From: Trebonia sp.
GTDB taxonomy: Bacteria > Actinomycetota > Actinomycetes > Streptosporangiales > Streptosporangiaceae
Assembly: GCA_030038035.1 (NCBI GenBank)
Contig: JASHPP010000805.1
Span: forward strand, 1 to 9,460
Length of the DNA stretch: 9,460 nt
Reading direction: 5' to 3'
Shown here piece by piece: positions 1 through 5,914 of this stretch; positions within the stretch are counted from its first letter, which is position 1, and every line of letters starts with the position of its first letter. A model generated the notes under the pieces. That model ran no database searches, was not told the origin of the DNA, and was given only the letters and a program-made list of their open reading frames with translations. The position numbers and the translations under genes were made by a program.

Positions 1-448
1 CGATCGAGCCGCGGCGCCGCTCGATCATGTGCGGGGCAACAGCCTTGGCGGACTTCCACACGCCGGTGAGGTTGACGGCGATCATCTCCTCCCACTGGTC
101 GTCGGTGAGCTCCCAGAACGAGCCGAGGGTCCAGATGCCGGCGTTCGCGATGAGGATGTCGATCTTGCCGAATTCCGCGATCCCGGCCGCCACCGCCGCG
201 TCGATCTCCCGCGAAGACCGCACATCGGCCTTGACGGCGACCGCCCGCCGGTCATGCGCCTCGACCAGGCGCACCGTCTCCTCGAGGTCCGCCTTGTCCG
301 CGAGCTTGTACGGGACGGTCGGCAACTGGTCGAGCACGTCGATGACGATCACGTCCGCACCCTCGCGCGCGCAGGTCACCGCGTGCGCGCGGCCCTGCCC
401 CCTGGCCCCTCCGGTGATGAGGGCCACCTTGCCGTCAAGCATTCCCAT
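1..448 (-). CDS. SDR family oxidoreductase, mycofactocin-type, N-terminal 149 residues (truncated by window edge)
   Basis: Seen: a classical SDR N-terminus. The cofactor-binding motif TGGARGQG lies at residues 12-19, an acidic Asp37 ends the second strand (favours NAD over NADP), DV is at 75-76, the NAG motif at 102-104, and the tetrad Asn is Asn126 in NLTG. The YxxxK catalytic pair would lie beyond the left edge. Known: the extra segment after strand two (VPYKLADKADLEETVRLVE, residues 45-63) and the GQGR variant of the glycine motif are typical of mycofactocin-associated SDRs, which hold NAD tightly and are reoxidised through the peptide cofactor mycofactocin. Inferred: oxidation of an alcohol of unknown identity in the cytoplasm. 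The ATG at 448 is chosen because AGGGAG sits 7 nt upstream; a second ATG at 442 is too far from it. It follows the epimerase gene by 17 bp, so it is probably its second operon gene. No mycofactocin biosynthesis gene is visible. Confidence 0.9.
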   Translation of the reverse strand, partial: MGMLDGKVALITGGARGQGRAHAVTCAREGADVIVIDVLDQLPTVPYKLADKADLEETVRLVEAHDRRAVAVKADVRSSREIDAAVAAGIAEFGKIDILIANAGIWTLGSFWELTDDQWEEMIAVNLTGVWKSAKAVAPHMIERRRGSI

Positions 449-455
449 CGCGGTA

Positions 456-461
456 CTCCCT
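456..461 (-). promoter_or_regulatory. Ribosome binding site of the SDR gene
   Basis: AGGGAG on the minus strand, 7 nt before the ATG at 448. It sits inside the 17-bp gap after the epimerase stop codon and supports 448 rather than 442 as the start. Confidence 0.6.
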
Positions 462-465
462 GTTT

Positions 466-1311
466 CTAAGCGGACACGTGGTCACGCCACGAATGGCGCG
501 GCTCGTAGCCGAGCACCCTGCGGGCGCGGTCAACCGACAGCAGCGTGCCGAACTCCCCGACGGGGCTGGTCAGCGGAACGCCGGGGAACACCGACGCCAT
601 CAGGTCCGCCGACGGCTTGTTCATCACCGTGTCCGCCGCGGCGATGATGAACGACGGGCTCCCGGCCACCGCCCGCGCATCCGCCTCAAGCGCCAGGCGA
701 CAGGACAGCGCCACATCCCGCTCGTCGACATATCCCCACAGGTTCCACTTCCGTTCCCGCGGGTCAGCCCAGAAGGACGGGAACTCGTGGTAGTCCCCTG
801 GCGACCAGATATTGGAAAATCGCAAGGCCACGAAGGGAATCCCGGACCACTGCGCGAAATGCGAGGCGATCGTCTCCGTGGCGACCTTCGACAGGGCGTA
901 CGTCGTGGTAGGCACGGGGTAGTGGTCCTCGTCCACCGGCGCGTACCTGGGCGGCACGTCGAACGGCAGGCCGAGCGTGGTCTCGCTCGACGCCCACACC
1001 ACCCGGGACACGCCCAGCGCGGCCGCCGCCTGGAACACGTTGAAGTTCATCGTCATGTTCGCGTTGAACGTGACCGCAGGGGTGGCGAGCCCTGGCGCCG
1101 GGATGTTGGCCAGGTGCACGATGGCGGACGCGCCGCTCAGCGCCTGCACCGCCTGGCCGTAGTCGGTCAGGTCCGCCCGCAGCGCGTCGTCCTCGCCGAA
1201 CGTGGTGGCAATGTCGGTCGCCGCCACGTCGTACCCGTGCTCTCGCAGTTCCCGGACCACCGCCCTGCCGGCCAGGCCATTCGCGCCGGTCACGCAAATC
1301 CGCTGCGCCAT
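466..1311 (-). CDS. NAD-dependent epimerase/dehydratase family protein (extended SDR), 281 aa
   Basis: Seen: Rossmann motif TGANGLAG at residues 8-15, Asp33 ending strand two (NAD-type), DL at 47-48 and HLA at 66-68. A catalytic Ser lies in ASSE near 107-110, and the catalytic pair is Tyr138-x-x-x-Lys142 in YALSK. The C-terminal part has RFSNIW (164-169) and ends with the usual tail LGYEPRHSWRDH. At 281 residues it is short but complete for the family. Known: the fold acts on nucleotide sugars or on small hydroxy/keto substrates. This sequence looks like the small actinobacterial NAD(P)-dependent oxidoreductases rather than a defined sugar epimerase, so no substrate is given. Start: the open frame extends to 1410, but that would overlap the divergent CMD gene; the ATG at 1311 has AAGGA 5 nt upstream and is followed at once by the Rossmann strand. 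First gene of a two-gene minus-strand unit with the SDR. Confidence 0.88.
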   Translation of the reverse strand: MAQRICVTGANGLAGRAVVRELREHGYDVAATDIATTFGEDDALRADLTDYGQAVQALSGASAIVHLANIPAPGLATPAVTFNANMTMNFNVFQAAAALGVSRVVWASSETTLGLPFDVPPRYAPVDEDHYPVPTTTYALSKVATETIASHFAQWSGIPFVALRFSNIWSPGDYHEFPSFWADPRERKWNLWGYVDERDVALSCRLALEADARAVAGSPSFIIAAADTVMNKPSADLMASVFPGVPLTSPVGEFGTLLSVDRARRVLGYEPRHSWRDHVSA

Positions 1312-1316
1312 CACGA

Positions 1317-1321
1317 TCCTT
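1317..1321 (-). promoter_or_regulatory. Ribosome binding site deciding the epimerase start
   Basis: AAGGA (within GGGAAAGGA) on the minus strand, 5 nt before the ATG at 1311. A GTG immediately before that ATG (1314-1312) would be only 2 nt away, so ATG is preferred. Confidence 0.55.
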
Positions 1322-1391
1322 TCCCGTGCTCGGCCGCCTGCGACCAATGCTGGCACACGGTCTGTCGTCTGCACGCCCGCCCGCCCGGTGT

Positions 1392-1397
1392 CAGACT
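1392..1397 (+). promoter_or_regulatory. Putative -10 box of the CMD-like gene (leaderless start)
   Basis: CAGACT followed by six bases and then ATG at 1404, so transcription would begin at or next to the A of the start codon. No Shine-Dalgarno sequence precedes this ATG. No convincing -35 box is seen 16-19 bp upstream. The same geometry occurs before the TetR gene and the small ORF at 8129. Confidence 0.4.
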
Positions 1398-1403
1398 CGA
1401 CGC

Positions 1404-2591
1404 ATGGCACGAGTTCCGCTGGTTCAGGACGACGATGAGGCGGCGCGGCTGAGCGGGATCTTCGACACCTTCAAGGACGAGGGCCGCGATCCGTCGGACA
1501 TCTTCCGGGCGCTGGCTAATGCCCCGGGACTGATGATGGCGCACCGGGCGCTGCCGCAGGCGCTGCGCGGCCGGGAGAGCTGCCCGCCACGGCTGCGCGA
1601 GCTGGCGGTACTGCGGCTGGCGCAGCTCGTCGGCTCTGCCTACGAGTGGAGTCACCACCGCCCGATGGCCCTGGACGCCGGGGTCAGCGCGGACCAGGCG
1701 GCCGCGCTGGCGGCCTGGCGTGAATCGCCCGTGTTCGCCGCGGCCGAGCGGCTTGTCCTTGCCGCCGCCGAGGCGGTCCATCAGATGGCGGTGACGGACG
1801 AACTGTTCAGCGCGCTGGAAGCCGAACTCGGGCAGCCGGGGGCCATGGAACTCATCGTGGTCGTCAGCCAGTACGAAGCGGTCGCCCGCATCATCCAGGC
1901 CCTGGGCGTCGAGGTCGAAGCCGACCACCGGCAGCACCTGATCGACTGGGCGCCCAGCCCGTTAGCCGCGGGTCCAGGTGCGGCCGCCGTCGACGGTGTG
2001 CCAGGTCGCGTTGCCGAGGACCAGCCAGCCGTGACTGGCGGTGCTGAAGTCGAGCAGCGGCCCCGTCACCGAGTTCGGCGGAATCTCGATCCGGAAGCTG
2101 GAGTGCTGCCAGCTTCGCCCGTTATTGGTGGTCCGGTACAGCGACAGCACCGCCACGCTGGGGTTGCCCGCGTATTGCAGGCCCCAGGCGAAGCCGACCC
2201 CGCCGCCAAGCACCTGCACGTTGTCCGCGGGCAGCGAGCTGGACAGCAGCTTCAGCGGGCCGCCGATCGTGACGGCCGCCACCCGCTGGGCGTAGCTGGC
2301 GGTCGTGACCACTATCCAGCCGGCCCACGCCCCGGACGGCCCGCCCGTGTACGCGAAGCTGGCCGGGCCAGCCCCGGTGTCGTGGCCGAGCGGCAGCTCG
2401 CCGTCCTGGTGCCAGGTCAGGCCGTAATCGCTGGTTGTCCATATCCGCACCGGGGGAATGCCGCCGCTGTCCGCCGCCCAGGGGACCCCGCCCGCCACGG
2501 TCAGCAGGAGGCCGTGCCCGTTGGCGGACATCCACGGCCCGTCGATGGCCTCATTGCCCCCGGGCAGGGAGCCGTTGGGCGTCCAGCTTGA
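1404..2591 (+). CDS. Carboxymuconolactone decarboxylase (CMD)-like protein; frame has no stop at the expected end
   Basis: Seen: about 185 residues (to roughly base 1959) look like a real all-helical CMD/AhpD-like protein. They include RELAVLRLAQLVGSAYEW (about residues 66-83), the SxYEWxxH motif typical of a cysteine-free subgroup, and a family-like end, IIQALGVEVE. There is no CxxC, so peroxidase-type redox chemistry is not expected; the substrate is unknown. After base 1961 the same frame stays open to a TGA at 2589-2591. That extra stretch of about 210 residues is Arg/Pro/Gly-rich and is the exact in-phase antisense of the Asp-box gene. I infer that the tail is not a natural domain: in this phase, stops on plus require TTA, CTA or TCA codons on minus, which are rare at high GC. 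A TAG one frame over at 1963-1965 suggests that a one-base frameshift, natural or a sequence error, removed the original stop. Start: ATG after the -10-like CAGACT; the frame opens earlier at 1326 but would overlap the divergent promoter region. Confidence 0.7.
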   Translation: MARVPLVQDDDEAARLSGIFDTFKDEGRDPSDIFRALANAPGLMMAHRALPQALRGRESCPPRLRELAVLRLAQLVGSAYEWSHHRPMALDAGVSADQAAALAAWRESPVFAAAERLVLAAAEAVHQMAVTDELFSALEAELGQPGAMELIVVVSQYEAVARIIQALGVEVEADHRQHLIDWAPSPLAAGPGAAAVDGVPGRVAEDQPAVTGGAEVEQRPRHRVRRNLDPEAGVLPASPVIGGPVQRQHRHAGVARVLQAPGEADPAAKHLHVVRGQRAGQQLQRAADRDGRHPLGVAGGRDHYPAGPRPGRPARVREAGRASPGVVAERQLAVLVPGQAVIAGCPYPHRGNAAAVRRPGDPARHGQQEAVPVGGHPRPVDGLIAPGQGAVGRPA

Positions 2592-4037
2592 GCCGCCGTC
2601 CGAGCTTTCGAACAGCTGCCAGGGGGACGCGGAGTCCGGCTGGTAGGTGGCCGCGATACCGTCCCTGGCCGACCAGAAGTCCAGCTGGGTCACCACACCG
2701 GGCAGCTCGAAGACCTGGCTCCAGCTGCGCCCGCCGTTGCCTGAGCGCAGGATGGTGCCCGCGTCGGCCGGGTCCTGGGCGGCTAGGGCCGTGGTGCCGG
2801 TCACCGCGTCTACCTGGCCGGACGGGGCGGCGGCGGGCAGCAGCTGGGTCCACTCGGCACCGCTGTCGAAGGTCACGGACAGCACGCCCTGGTCGCTGAT
2901 CGCGAAGGCTTCCCGCCCGGTGACCGCCGCCAGCGCGCTGACCTGGGTCAGCTGCCAGGGCGGCAGCTCCTGCCAGGGGGTCACCGGCCCGGGGTACCGG
3001 TACAGCAGGCCGAGCGGCGGGGCGCAGGCCCCGCCGTTGCGCCCGACCGCGACCCAGGCGCCGCCGCCGGGGACGGCGGAGAGCACGATCCCGTCGTTGC
3101 CGCACTGATCCGGGTAGTCGTCGCCGAGATCCACGGTGCCCCAGGTCCGGCCGCCGTTGCCGCTGCTCAGCAGGTTCGCCACCCCGCACCCTTGCATGGC
3201 GCAGCTGAGCGGGTCGAACACCGCGGCCCAGGCGAGCCCGGCCGAGGTGGTGGCGAGGGTGACCCTGACGGCCGGGCTGAGCAGGCCGAGATCGCTGACC
3301 GACCCGAGCCCGCGCCAGTGACGGCCGCCGTCCGTGCTGGTGAGGAACTTGACGCTGGGTTCCGGCTGGCTCTTGCCCGCCGGTGCGGGGTACGTCTGCG
3401 CGGCCCATAGCTGTCCGGTCGCGGTCGCGGTCGCGAACACGGGGCCGGTGCCGCTGAGCACGGAGGTCCAGTGCGTCCCGCCGTCGCGGCTGACGAGCAG
3501 CTGGCCGGGGCAGTGCGTCAGCGCAAGGTCTGCCAGGCAGCTGTCCGACGTGGCGATGCCGAGGCTAGGCGAATAGAACTGAACCTGGTTCACGGCGTCC
3601 GGCAGCGTGGCGACCACCCGCCAGCGCTGGCCGCTGTCGGCGGTGGCCAGGAGTTCGCGCCCGCACGCCTGGTGTGCAGGGCAGGCGATCAGCGCCCAGG
3701 CGTGCGCGGGGTCGGTGGCGCTGATCGCCAGCGGGCTCCCGGCGCCCTGCCACTGCAGGTGCCAGGTGGAGCCCGCGGTGCCGGTGTGCCAGATCTGCGT
3801 GCGGGCCGCGCCGGCCGTCGTACTGCCCAGCACCCAGCCTGCCGATGGGGTGGGGAAGGCCAGGGCGGTGAACGACGGCGCGGGGCTGGCCGAGATCGTA
3901 GCGCCGGCCGACGCCGCGGCCGGCGTGGCAGGCGGCCGCGCCCCTGCCTGGGCAGCCGTCGCGGAGAAGGAGGCCGCCGCGAGCAGGGCGCACGCCCCGC
4001 CCGCCGCGGCGAGCATGAATCCAAAGCGACGCGGCAT
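1962..4037 (-). CDS. Secreted Asp-box (BNR/sialidase-like) repeat protein, predicted beta-propeller, 691 aa
   Basis: Seen: a Sec signal peptide (basic MPRR, hydrophobic residues 6-28, likely cleavage near ATAAQA/GARPP at 31-32), an Ala/Pro/Thr-rich linker to about 55, then repeats to the C-terminus. Asp-box motifs (S/T-x-D/N-x-G-x-x-W) lie near 133, 183, 234, 292, 391, 432, 478, 535, 636 and 681, with a weaker one at 87. Between them come strands such as GWVLGS, AHAWAL, GLAWAA, GFAWGL and HGWLVLG. Eight cysteines (119/125, 167/176, 279/284, 312/338) form four close pairs, suggesting disulfides. Known: Asp-boxes occur in sialidases, Ycf48-like assembly factors and VPS10-type propellers. There is no Arg triad or FRIP/RIP motif that I can see, so sialidase activity is not claimed. 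Inferred: a binding or scaffold protein outside the cell. ATG at 4037 follows GGGGG by 6 nt. It lies downstream of tetR on the same strand with 129 bp between. Function unknown. Confidence 0.85.
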   Translation of the reverse strand: MPRRFGFMLAAAGGACALLAAASFSATAAQAGARPPATPAAASAGATISASPAPSFTALAFPTPSAGWVLGSTTAGAARTQIWHTGTAGSTWHLQWQGAGSPLAISATDPAHAWALIACPAHQACGRELLATADSGQRWRVVATLPDAVNQVQFYSPSLGIATSDSCLADLALTHCPGQLLVSRDGGTHWTSVLSGTGPVFATATATGQLWAAQTYPAPAGKSQPEPSVKFLTSTDGGRHWRGLGSVSDLGLLSPAVRVTLATTSAGLAWAAVFDPLSCAMQGCGVANLLSSGNGGRTWGTVDLGDDYPDQCGNDGIVLSAVPGGGAWVAVGRNGGACAPPLGLLYRYPGPVTPWQELPPWQLTQVSALAAVTGREAFAISDQGVLSVTFDSGAEWTQLLPAAAPSGQVDAVTGTTALAAQDPADAGTILRSGNGGRSWSQVFELPGVVTQLDFWSARDGIAATYQPDSASPWQLFESSDGGSSWTPNGSLPGGNEAIDGPWMSANGHGLLLTVAGGVPWAADSGGIPPVRIWTTSDYGLTWHQDGELPLGHDTGAGPASFAYTGGPSGAWAGWIVVTTASYAQRVAAVTIGGPLKLLSSSLPADNVQVLGGGVGFAWGLQYAGNPSVAVLSLYRTTNNGRSWQHSSFRIEIPPNSVTGPLLDFSTASHGWLVLGNATWHTVDGGRTWTRG

Positions 4038-4143
4038 CTGCTACCCCCGGATCAGCTGAGCACAAACCGGAACCTTTCGGTTGCGCACTACCTAGACGCC
4101 GGATGGGGTCCCGCCGTTGGCGCTTTCTTGCTCCGTGATGCCG

Positions 4144-4164
4144 GGACAGCCGTCGCGGCTGCCC
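4144..4164 (-). terminator. Hairpin just after the TetR gene stop (possible terminator)
   Basis: A 6-bp stem (CAGCCG/CGGCTG) with loop TCG, extended past one A/C mismatch by two G-C pairs, begins 3 nt beyond the tetR stop codon (TAG at 4169-4167). No T tract follows on the minus strand, so it is either a U-less hairpin terminator or an mRNA 3' end. It would separate tetR from the Asp-box gene. Confidence 0.4.
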
Positions 4165-4166
4165 GT

Positions 4167-4820
4167 CTAGGCGCTGCGGTCGGCTATGACGTCGCGGACC
4201 GCGTCCCTGATCAGCGAGCCGAGTTCGGCGCTTGGGAGGTTGTCGAACGCGTCCCCGGCCATGAACAGCGCCCCGAATACCGTGCCCAGTGAGCACGCCA
4301 TCCGGACCCGGTCGCGCGGTGACAGCGACGGATCGGAGAGTGCCTGCCGGAACCGTTGCTGGATGTCGTCGTGCTGGTCGTCGTGGTCCTTGCGGTGCAG
4401 TTTCTCCAGGGCCGCCTGGTTGCGCTCGTGCAGCAGGAAGATCTTGCGCTGGGCCAGCATCTGATCCAGCAGCTCGTTGAGCACCGCGCCCCAGGTCTGC
4501 AGCGTCACGGTCTGGTCCGCCAGGCGTGCCAGCGCCGTGCTGCCGAACTCGTGCAGGCGCATGTGCAGCGCCATCAGGATGTCTTCCTTGGACGCGAAGT
4601 GGTAATAGATCGCCGGCTTGCTGATGTGGAGCCGTTCCGCGATCTCGCGCATCGAGGTGCCGTCGAAACCCTGGTCGGTGAACAATTCCAGGGCGACGTC
4701 GAGGATCCTTTCGCGCGTCGATGCGGCGGTCTGGTCGCCGTTGCCCAGGTCGCGGCCGGGCTGATCGTCCGGGGCCGCCGTCGCGCCCGCGGCCGCGAGT
4801 GCTGGCTCTGCCTGTGTCAC
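4167..4820 (-). CDS. TetR/AcrR family transcriptional regulator of the adjacent ABC exporter, 217 aa
   Basis: Seen: after an Ala/Asp-rich N-terminal extension of about 34 residues comes a standard TetR DNA-binding domain at about 35-82. It begins TRERILDVALELF, continues GTSMREIAERLHISK, and has the recognition helix ending AIYYHFASKEDIL. The remaining helical ligand-binding domain (about 85-215) has no family-specific motif I recognise. Known: such regulators are dimers that repress until a ligand binds. Inferred: it controls the divergent drrAB-like exporter and itself, because two copies of one dyad sequence lie between the genes. Start: GTG at 4820, preceded by TAAACT six bases away and by no Shine-Dalgarno sequence, consistent with a leaderless transcript. 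The stop is at 4167-4169 and is followed by a hairpin. The ligand is unknown but is plausibly a substrate of the exporter. Confidence 0.93.
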   Translation of the reverse strand: MTQAEPALAAAGATAAPDDQPGRDLGNGDQTAASTRERILDVALELFTDQGFDGTSMREIAERLHISKPAIYYHFASKEDILMALHMRLHEFGSTALARLADQTVTLQTWGAVLNELLDQMLAQRKIFLLHERNQAALEKLHRKDHDDQHDDIQQRFRQALSDPSLSPRDRVRMACSLGTVFGALFMAGDAFDNLPSAELGSLIRDAVRDVIADRSA

Positions 4821-4826
4821 GCGACC

Positions 4827-4832
4827 AGTTTA
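4827..4832 (-). promoter_or_regulatory. Putative -10 box of the TetR gene (leaderless start)
   Basis: TAAACT on the minus strand with six bases to the GTG start at 4820. The expected -35 region (about 4850-4857) falls on the edge of operator 1, so a bound repressor would block this promoter. No canonical -35 hexamer is visible. Confidence 0.5.
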
Positions 4833-4852
4833 GCGCCAGGCGGGCCCCCTTA

Positions 4853-4868
4853 CCTAACGGTCGGTAGG
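4853..4868. promoter_or_regulatory. Operator 1, dyad CCTAACGGTCGGTAGG
   Basis: A 16-bp interrupted palindrome of form CCTAnCGnnCGnTAGG, centred between 4860 and 4861. Its core AACGGTCGGTA is shared, in inverted orientation, with operator 2. It abuts the predicted -35 region of tetR, so it is a likely autoregulation site for the TetR protein encoded beside it. Confidence 0.7.
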
Positions 4869-4877
4869 CGGGTCGTG

Positions 4878-4883
4878 TATGCT
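4878..4883 (+). promoter_or_regulatory. Candidate -10 box for the ABC exporter operon
   Basis: TATGCT lies between the two operators, in a short stretch less GC-rich than its surroundings. A start site would fall close to the left edge of operator 2 (4891 on). The -35 position at 17-bp spacing overlaps operator 1 and is a poor match, so this is tentative. TACTTA at 4891 is an alternative -10. Confidence 0.3.
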
Positions 4884-4890
4884 GGCATCG

Positions 4891-4910
4891 TACTTACCGA
4901 CCGTTAAGTA
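4891..4910. promoter_or_regulatory. Operator 2, dyad TACTTACCGACCGTTAAGTA
   Basis: A 20-bp interrupted palindrome of form TACTTAnCGnnCGnTAAGTA, centred between 4900 and 4901. It is the better of the two sites by length. Its reverse complement shares TAACGGTCGGTA with operator 1. It lies just upstream of the AGGAG site and leader ORF of the exporter operon, where a bound TetR dimer would block initiation or early elongation. Confidence 0.75.
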
Positions 4911-4920
4911 GGAGCTATCA

Positions 4921-4953
4921 ATGAGCTGCCAGAGGATGACCGGCGATGGCTGA
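4921..4953 (+). CDS. Possible 10-codon leader ORF overlapping the ABC ATPase start
   Basis: ATG at 4921 encodes MSCQRMTGDG and stops at TGA 4951-4953, overlapping the ATPase start (4946) in another frame. It has the better ribosome binding site of the two starts: AGGAG at 4910-4914, 6 nt away. The ATPase ATG has AGAGGA at 4931-4936, 9 nt away. Translation of the leader would bring terminating ribosomes onto the ATPase start. No run of a single amino acid and no attenuator hairpin is seen, so coupling is more likely than attenuation. It may be only a chance ORF. Confidence 0.35.
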   Translation: MSCQRMTGDG

Positions 4954-5914
4954 CACGGTGATCGAGGCCGATGGCCTGGTCAAGAATTACGGCGAGACGC
5001 GCGCGCTAGCCGGGGTCAGTTTCTCCGTGCCAGCCGGGAGCGTGCTTGGGCTGCTCGGCCCGAACGGGGCCGGGAAGACCACCGCCGTGCGGATCCTGAC
5101 CACGCTGGCACTGCCGGACGCGGGCCAGGCCCGGGTGGCCGGCCTTGACGTCCTGGCCCACCCGGCCGCCGTGCGCAGGCAGATCGGCGTGGCCGCCCAG
5201 GACGCCACCCTGGACGGGCTGCTGACCGGCAGGCAGAACCTCGTGCTTGTCGGCGAGCTCAGCGGCATGCGAACGGGCCAGGCCAGGACGAGGGCCGCGG
5301 AACTACTCGAGCTCTTCGAGCTGACAGACGCTGCCGACCGGGTGGTCAAGGGCTACTCCGGCGGCATGCGGCGCCGGCTGGACCTGGCGGCCAGCATGCT
5401 GACCCGGCCGCCGGTGCTGTTCCTGGATGAGCCGACCACGGGTCTGGACCCGGTGAGCAGGCAGCGAGTCTGGGAGGTGATCAGGGAGCTCATTGGCTCC
5501 GGCGTCACGGTGCTGCTGACCACCCAGTACCTGGACGAGGCGGACGCCCTGGCGGACCGCATCGTGGTGGTCAATCACGGGCGGGTGATCGCCGACGGGA
5601 CTCCGCTCGAGCTGAAGGAGCGCAGCCGGAGCGCGCACGTCGAGGTGATGCTCGCCGAGCCAGGGCCGCACGCCGCCGAGGTGATCGCGCCCCTGGTGGG
5701 CGGCCTGGTATCGGTCAGCTCCGACGGGTTGCGCCTCGGCGCTGCCGTGGACAGCGCACCGGGCCTGGCGACTGCCCTGGTACGGGCGCTGGACGAGGCG
5801 GGGATGCTCGTGGACAACATCGAGGTCCGCCAGCCCTCGCTAGACGATGTCTTCTTCGCCCTTACCGGCGGTGCGGGCGAAGAAGAGCGCGAACGCGAGG
5901 GAGCGCGGGCATGA
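4946..5914 (+). CDS. ABC transporter ATP-binding protein, DrrA-type, 322 aa
   Basis: Seen: Walker A GPNGAGKT (38-45), Q-loop Gln85, signature YSGGM (137-141), Walker B VLFLDEP (157-163) with catalytic Glu162, and D-loop GLD (166-168). At the switch position the sequence is TTQYLDEADALADRI, with Gln194 where most ABC ATPases have His. The C-terminal part ends in the conserved PSLDDVFFALTG. Known: the Gln switch residue and the C-terminal LDDVF motif are features of the daunorubicin-resistance DrrA branch, which powers ABC-2 export of drugs or lipids. Inferred: a homodimeric ATPase on the cytoplasmic face pairing with the permease encoded next; substrate unknown. Start ATG at 4946 places the first strand (VIEADGLVKNYG) correctly. 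The stop overlaps the permease start (ATGA), implying coupled translation. Repression by the divergent TetR is likely. Confidence 0.95.
   Translation: MADTVIEADGLVKNYGETRALAGVSFSVPAGSVLGLLGPNGAGKTTAVRILTTLALPDAGQARVAGLDVLAHPAAVRRQIGVAAQDATLDGLLTGRQNLVLVGELSGMRTGQARTRAAELLELFELTDAADRVVKGYSGGMRRRLDLAASMLTRPPVLFLDEPTTGLDPVSRQRVWEVIRELIGSGVTVLLTTQYLDEADALADRIVVVNHGRVIADGTPLELKERSRSAHVEVMLAEPGPHAAEVIAPLVGGLVSVSSDGLRLGAAVDSAPGLATALVRALDEAGMLVDNIEVRQPSLDDVFFALTGGAGEEEREREGARA

Noticed and set aside
2..26. Inverted repeat GATCGAGC / GCTCGATC with 9-nt spacer at the left edge
   Set aside because: It lies inside the SDR coding sequence (Met-Ile-Glu-Arg-Arg-Arg-Gly-Ser-Ile) and is explained by common codons; no regulatory context.
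1371..1389. CCCG triple repeat in the divergent epimerase/CMD intergenic region
   Set aside because: Short GC run without dyad symmetry or link to either predicted promoter.
478..1452. Long plus-strand frame opposite the epimerase gene
   Set aside because: Arg/His-rich shadow of the minus-strand gene, which has all SDR motifs; no recognisable protein.
3418..3438. Triple GGTCGC hexamer repeat
   Set aside because: Only three units, encoding Ala-Thr-Ala-Thr in the Asp-box protein; ordinary for GC-rich coding DNA.
4060..4084. AACCG / CGGTT inverted repeat upstream of the Asp-box gene
   Set aside because: Five-base arms with an 8-base loop; too weak to call an operator or riboswitch.
3471..4292. 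Plus-strand 273-codon frame opposite the Asp-box and tetR genes
   Set aside because: Arg/Gly-rich antisense reading across two real genes and their intergenic gap; no motif.
3565..4296. Minus-strand frame spanning the tetR 3' end and the Asp-box 5' end
   Set aside because: Out-of-frame reading of two well supported genes, Arg/Pro-rich, no domain.
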